A program made the position numbers and the translations under genes. The notes under the pieces were generated by a model. The model was not told where the DNA came from, searched no databases, and saw nothing but the letters and a program-made list of their open reading frames with translations. A DNA stretch of 64,000 bases from Gentiana macrophylla (taxonomy: Eukaryota > Streptophyta > Magnoliopsida > Gentianales > Gentianaceae). Of the stretch, positions 59,916 to 64,000 are shown piece by piece. Each line of letters begins with the position of its first letter. The first letter of the stretch is position 1. The stretch lies in the NCBI GenBank assembly GCA_026214975.1, contig CM047807.1:71217824-71281823 (forward strand), given 5' to 3'.

Positions 59916-60080
59916 TGATGACACTTGGTCTTGATGAAAGCACCATCTTCTTAATAAAAATATGCTCATCCGTCTCGACCTATCATATTCCGAAAAATCA
60001 TCCCACCACGGCGACACGGCGCAAAAGAAGAAAGAAAAAGATATAAAACCAATAAAGCGAAAGGTAACCTTTGTTGACAA
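59916..60080 (-). pseudogene. DUF295-type gene fragment, similar to the gene at 63.2 kb
   Basis: The minus strand around 59970-59920 reads HIFIKKMVLSSRP, which matches DIFIQKMVLSSRP in the gene near 63910-63875, with a shared stretch CTTGATGAAAGCACCATCTT in DNA. The similarity then stops, which marks a truncated copy. Upstream (to 60080) a hydrophobic, frame-shifted region may be further related sequence. Confidence 0.6.
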
Positions 60081-60089
60081 AGCTTTTGT

Positions 60090-61370
60090 GCAATGGGACG
60101 ACCTCCTCGATCTTACGAAATATATATGAAAAGTGTCGGCAAAAGTGAAAGAAAGCGATTAGAAGCGACTTATACTTCCGAGTAAGCTATGCGCCCGTTC
60201 GGACACGAGTCCTTATCCGGAAAGAGCGTTAAGCGCGTATAAAATAAAAATGAATTCACTTTATCGTAAGCCTACTACTACGTCGTATCAAAAATAAGCA
60301 AGCGGAAGCAAAGACTAAGTATAAAATTCCAAACAATCAAGAATAGATATGAAATCTAAAGATGGAAATGTAACTTATTACATTCAAGGAAAATACGAAT
60401 CCAAAAGAAAATCGATATTCTCCAAAGAAATGTAACGATACTACAAGTCTCGAAAGACCAAAAGTCTAAGCGATCTAAGAAATGAATAGCTAAATAAATA
60501 ATGTAAAGTCTTGATGAAGGCGTCTTCAAGCGTCATCATCGAACTCCTCATCGTAAACAATATCAACTTTGTTCGTCTTCTCACTTTGAAACACATAGAA
60601 AACATGCATTTGAGGTAAGTACAAGCGTACTTAATAAGAAAGAGAAGCTATGACAACAATTATAATTTATAAAGTGAAGATAATTAAAAGTGTAGTTGAT
60701 TATGTGTGACCGACTCGATCTAGGAGTTCACTCGTGTCCATCAACATGAATTGACTAAGCGTCTCTTAACTTATCTATGTTACAACCGCATTCAAGGGCC
60801 TTCTGGCGTATCCACTTTTGGGACACTCTTGGCAACATATTAGTGGATCACACGATATCCACGGAGGCTAGAATAGGTAGGCCCCGATAAATGCGCACAT
60901 CTCGGTGAGTCCTCCGTACTTAAGGTTTTTGACTACGGAGTTCTTCCACCTTGAGCCATGTGCATACATCGCGATATAGGTGGTGCTATCCAGAGAGACA
61001 TGTTGTTTAATCTTTTACTAGTCAAGTCGTATTTTATTAGGGTGATTAACTAGCCACCTAAGTGTTTTCAATTAATCTCCCTCGCATTAACTACTCTCTT
61101 CTAGACCACTAGACATTAACAAGGCCTAGCAATTTACAGGCGGTGATGAATGCTAATTCATCAAAGCACAAACCTATCGTGTCTTCTTAAGCGGATCGAA
61201 CTTCAACTCCTTTAAGAGAACATTGGTGTTTTAAGCTGAGCGAATCGAAGTTCAATTCGAGGCTTGTTTTATTTATACCGTGTTATCGTATCATAAATAA
61301 GGGTTGGAAACAATAATAATACAATTATAAAACCCAAAACCAAACTAGAATGATAAAACCGTAAAAACAA
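60090..61370. other. Intergenic, no gene recognised
   Basis: No ORF or domain is supported. Many short GCG insertions into otherwise AT-rich words give the sequence an odd texture, as elsewhere in the window. Confidence 0.4.
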
Positions 61371-61379
61371 AGTAACTCG

Positions 61380-61570
61380 GGCCAGGCGCCCGTTTGACCT
61401 CTTATGGGCGCCCGTCCCTTTAAACCCCAGGCACGCCCGTCCGTCTAGCAGCTACATCGCCCAATCAAAAATCTAACCTCAGGCGCCCGTGCGCCTATTT
61501 ACCAAGCGCCCGTGCGGAGCTCTTAGGGTCTCGAGCGCCCGTGCGCCTAAGTCAGGGCGCCCGTCCCTTT
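61380..61570 (-). repeat. Cluster of GGCGCCCGT words
   Basis: At least six occurrences of GGCGCCCGT, GCGCCCGTG or ACGCCCGTC within 190 bp in an AT-rich setting. The same word is in both Gypsy C LTRs (for example near 39630 and 49262). The surrounding 60.6-62.2 kb may be part of a related LTR. Confidence 0.65.
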
Positions 61571-63167
61571 GAGGTTTTCCCAAAGCGCTAAGATCGACAA
61601 AACTCGATTTTTACGCACCGTTTCTATCTTAATTAGCATCGAATTAATCCCGAAAAGCGTAGAAACTATATCTAATCCACCACAACATCATGATCCTTTG
61701 ATCAACATAAAAGCACAACTTTTACTAGCATCTACCGTCTCAAAATCATAATATAACTTTACGAATTATAACCGAAATCATAGGAAGAGTTTCTTACCTA
61801 ATTCTTTGCTCCAAAACAAATCAAGCGACCTCGAGAATCCTGCGACCCTTCCAATCAAGCGATATCAAGCGTTGCCCTTCTCACGCGATTCCAAATCTTA
61901 CATACGTCACAGCAGTTCGCTTTACCTCGGAAATCATGAAAAACTATCCAAGCCCTATTTTCTCCTCAAAAAATTGCATGAGAGAGAGGAGATATAAAAG
62001 CTGAATTTACGATTTGATTAGGTTATGGGATTATTGTGTGTTAATTTTCCATAAATACCAATTTCCTATAAATCCCTTTTTCCTTAATTGTCCCTTTAAT
62101 TACCAAAATCAGAATAATCCCTTAATTAAATACACATAACTCGAAAATTACATATATTTAATTAATACAACACTTAAACTCAATAAAAAAAGAAATCATA
62201 ATATTTCGTTTTATGCAAAATAACGTCTCTGCACTTTAAGAAAATCGGAATATTACGATGTAATACTCAACATTGACAACAAATCCAAAAACAATACGTG
62301 ATACTAAAATAGTCCCACATGAAAGAAATGTGATAGCATGATCTTTACAGGAAATCTAATTTTCAGCGAAAGGGACTAAGGACAAAGTCATGTCGATGAA
62401 TAGATAAATGCGTGCTCAATCACAACAAAATTTAATTACAAGGTTTAATCTCTCGATGATCCAGTGAAGGCGTTTGATCACGGTTTTTGACCAACATCGA
62501 TCCAACACGAAGAAGATGGAACAATTACACAATTCAATTGCATGTAAGTATAGAAAGCTCCAAAGTCAATTTTGAAATATAAGGAGGAAAACAATTACAC
62601 AATTCAATAACATATTCAATGCCAAGTAATGAAGATATAGAAAAGTACTAAATTCAATTTGTGGAAGTTCGAGTTGAAGATATAGAAGAGTGCTAAGTTC
62701 AATTTGGTGAAGTCCATTAAATGAGAAGCAAAGCTGAAATGTTCATTGAGGCCTTTATCAAATATCTTGTAGTGTGTGGCAGTTAGGAATTAGTTGAATT
62801 TCAGCTTCCACACCCTATATAAAATATAAATGAGATATGAGGCATGGAGAACGAACTCAATTAGAGTGATGAGTAAAAGCTAATTTCTTTATATCTGTTC
62901 GTTTCCAATTTCACAACAAATTGTGATTTGAACTCTCTATCGAATCAAGAAATTTTCCTTTTCAATTCTTACCATCCATGATTTACAGCTAGTGCATGTA
63001 TTTTCTCCAGTTTATCTTTGCAGCAGTTGATCCTTCACTATACGATGCTTCTTTTAACACTCCCTGCCAATTTACGAAACTATCAATGAGAAGGTGTAGA
63101 CAAAGGAAGACTATATCAATCGGAGACAAAGGAAGACTAGCTAGCTACAGATGGAGCTGCATTATTA
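61571..63167. other. Intergenic, no gene recognised
   Basis: AT-rich. It includes the downstream flank of the DUF295 gene. At 62505-62720 the phrases AACAATTACACAATTCAAT and TATAGAAAAGT/TATAGAAGAGT recur two to three times. Confidence 0.4.
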
Positions 63168-64000
63168 TTAGAAACATAAATTCGGAGTGATCCACATTGC
63201 AGGACAAACTCTGCTCAACAACGGCTCCACCGGATAGATCGGCTCAATAGCTCTCGTTTCCAAATTATATACACCACTGTCCACGCAACCCCCTTTTGCT
63301 TCTTCAGAGACATGGGATTTCCATTCATCTTCTGTGGATGTGAAGTAAACATGATTAATTTCATAAAAATCGTCTGTGAAGTAAATATGATTGGCTTTAA
63401 TCACTCCTCCTGGAAATCTAGAGGCATCCACAATGATCGATGAATTGTATCCGACGAAGACGGCCATGCTTCCCAGGCTATAAATCTCCTTCCATGTGTT
63501 CTTCTCTGTATCCAATTCATACAGGTGAAATTCATTAGTGATGAAAGACAATTCATCCTTAAATCTTGTAATACCGAGCAAAGAGCCGTCGGCGGTTTTA
63601 AGGATATATTGATTCACTGTATAGGAATTAGCGTGCGGTATGTGTTCACTAACTATGATACGACACTCTACATGGTTATCATTTCCAGCAAGGTTGATGA
63701 CCCATATGATTCGGGATTACCGATGGCATAAAATTGTTCACGCCATCATACACAACATCTTTAAACCGCCCTTACCGGTCTTCCTCTTGATCTGTTCCAT
63801 GCTTCATCCCCTAACCTCCAAAAACCCAAATGTCCAAGACCTCCGGCTATGATCATCAAGATGAAGTCTGGCGTTTCATTTGGCCTTGATGAAAGCACCA
63901 TCTTCTGGATAAAAATATCCACATCCATGCATGATGAGCTCATCGTATTGATGGGAAGGTGTTTTGATGTGAGTGCGGGAATCTCTGTGCCAGAAAAAGG
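63168..64000 (-). CDS. DUF295 (F-box associated, KIB-type) protein, 3' part; 5' end outside window
   Basis: The last 149 codons are open (63617-63168): LKTADGSLLGITRFKDELSF, LYELDTEKNTWKEIYSLGSM, VFVGYNSSIIVDASRFPGG, IYFTDD and DSGVYNLETRAIEPIYPVEP. These are the characteristic blocks of the plant DUF295 beta-propeller, often found in F-box proteins that select substrates for SCF ubiquitin ligases. An upstream block (63943-63760) reads IQKMVLSSRP, ILMIIAGGLGHLGFWRLGDEAW, also DUF295-like. Between about 63620 and 63775 the frame changes more than once (NNFYAIGNPESYGSSTLLEM is readable only with a shift near 63726). An N-terminal F-box would lie beyond the window edge and cannot be checked. The gene may be intact with sequence errors, or a pseudogene. 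Confidence 0.8.

Overview
The window looks like a repeat-rich stretch of a flowering-plant nuclear genome, probably a eudicot. It is AT-rich with very long non-coding stretches. It carries Sirevirus-like Ty1/copia and Athila-like Ty3/gypsy retrotransposons, a Mutator-like transposase, plant-type MITE and SINE copies, a RABA1-type small GTPase with one intron, and a DUF295 (F-box associated) gene. Nothing bacterial, phage or CRISPR-like is present. The sequence does not let me name the species.

Positions 1-30968 form one nested retrotransposon block. Copia A (+ strand) enters at the left edge with its RNase H end (1-564) and finishes with a polypurine tract and 3' LTR (29560-30968). A complete Copia B (- strand, 721-14540) sits inside it, bounded by a perfect 5-bp duplication GTGAA. 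An Athila-like element (+ strand, 17814-29094) is inserted in Copia A's third ORF, bounded by a perfect 5-bp duplication ATTAT; the interrupted frame resumes exactly at 29100. Both copia elements carry a long extra ORF between RNase H and the 3' LTR, as in Sirevirus/SIRE-type elements.

Positions 31-36 kb hold a small one-exon gene for a single-pass membrane protein (31837-32178, -), a fold-back MITE, short tandem repeats, a probable solo LTR and an array of palindromic repeats. Positions 36.7-49.6 kb hold a Mutator-like transposase relic cut off by a second Athila-like element, Gypsy C (38612-49622, -). Its coding region is heavily broken, but both LTRs, the primer-binding site and the polypurine tract are recognisable.

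Positions 49.6-64 kb are mostly non-coding: an LTR-like stretch, degenerate repeats, a tRNA-derived SINE with a perfect 14-bp duplication, a Stowaway-like MITE, the RABA1 gene (56073-57440), copia relics, a G+C-rich decamer cluster, and the 3' part of a DUF295 gene that runs off the right edge (63168-64000, -).

Most coding regions, including the normally conserved RABA1 exon 2, contain single-base indels. LTR pairs of the same element disagree mainly where one copy has CAG or CTG. I read this as a likely base-calling or consensus problem layered on real transposon decay, so pseudogene calls and LTR ages here should be treated with caution. I found no convincing new biological system. The most informative points are the nesting, the large unexplained third ORFs, and the patterned sequence discordance.
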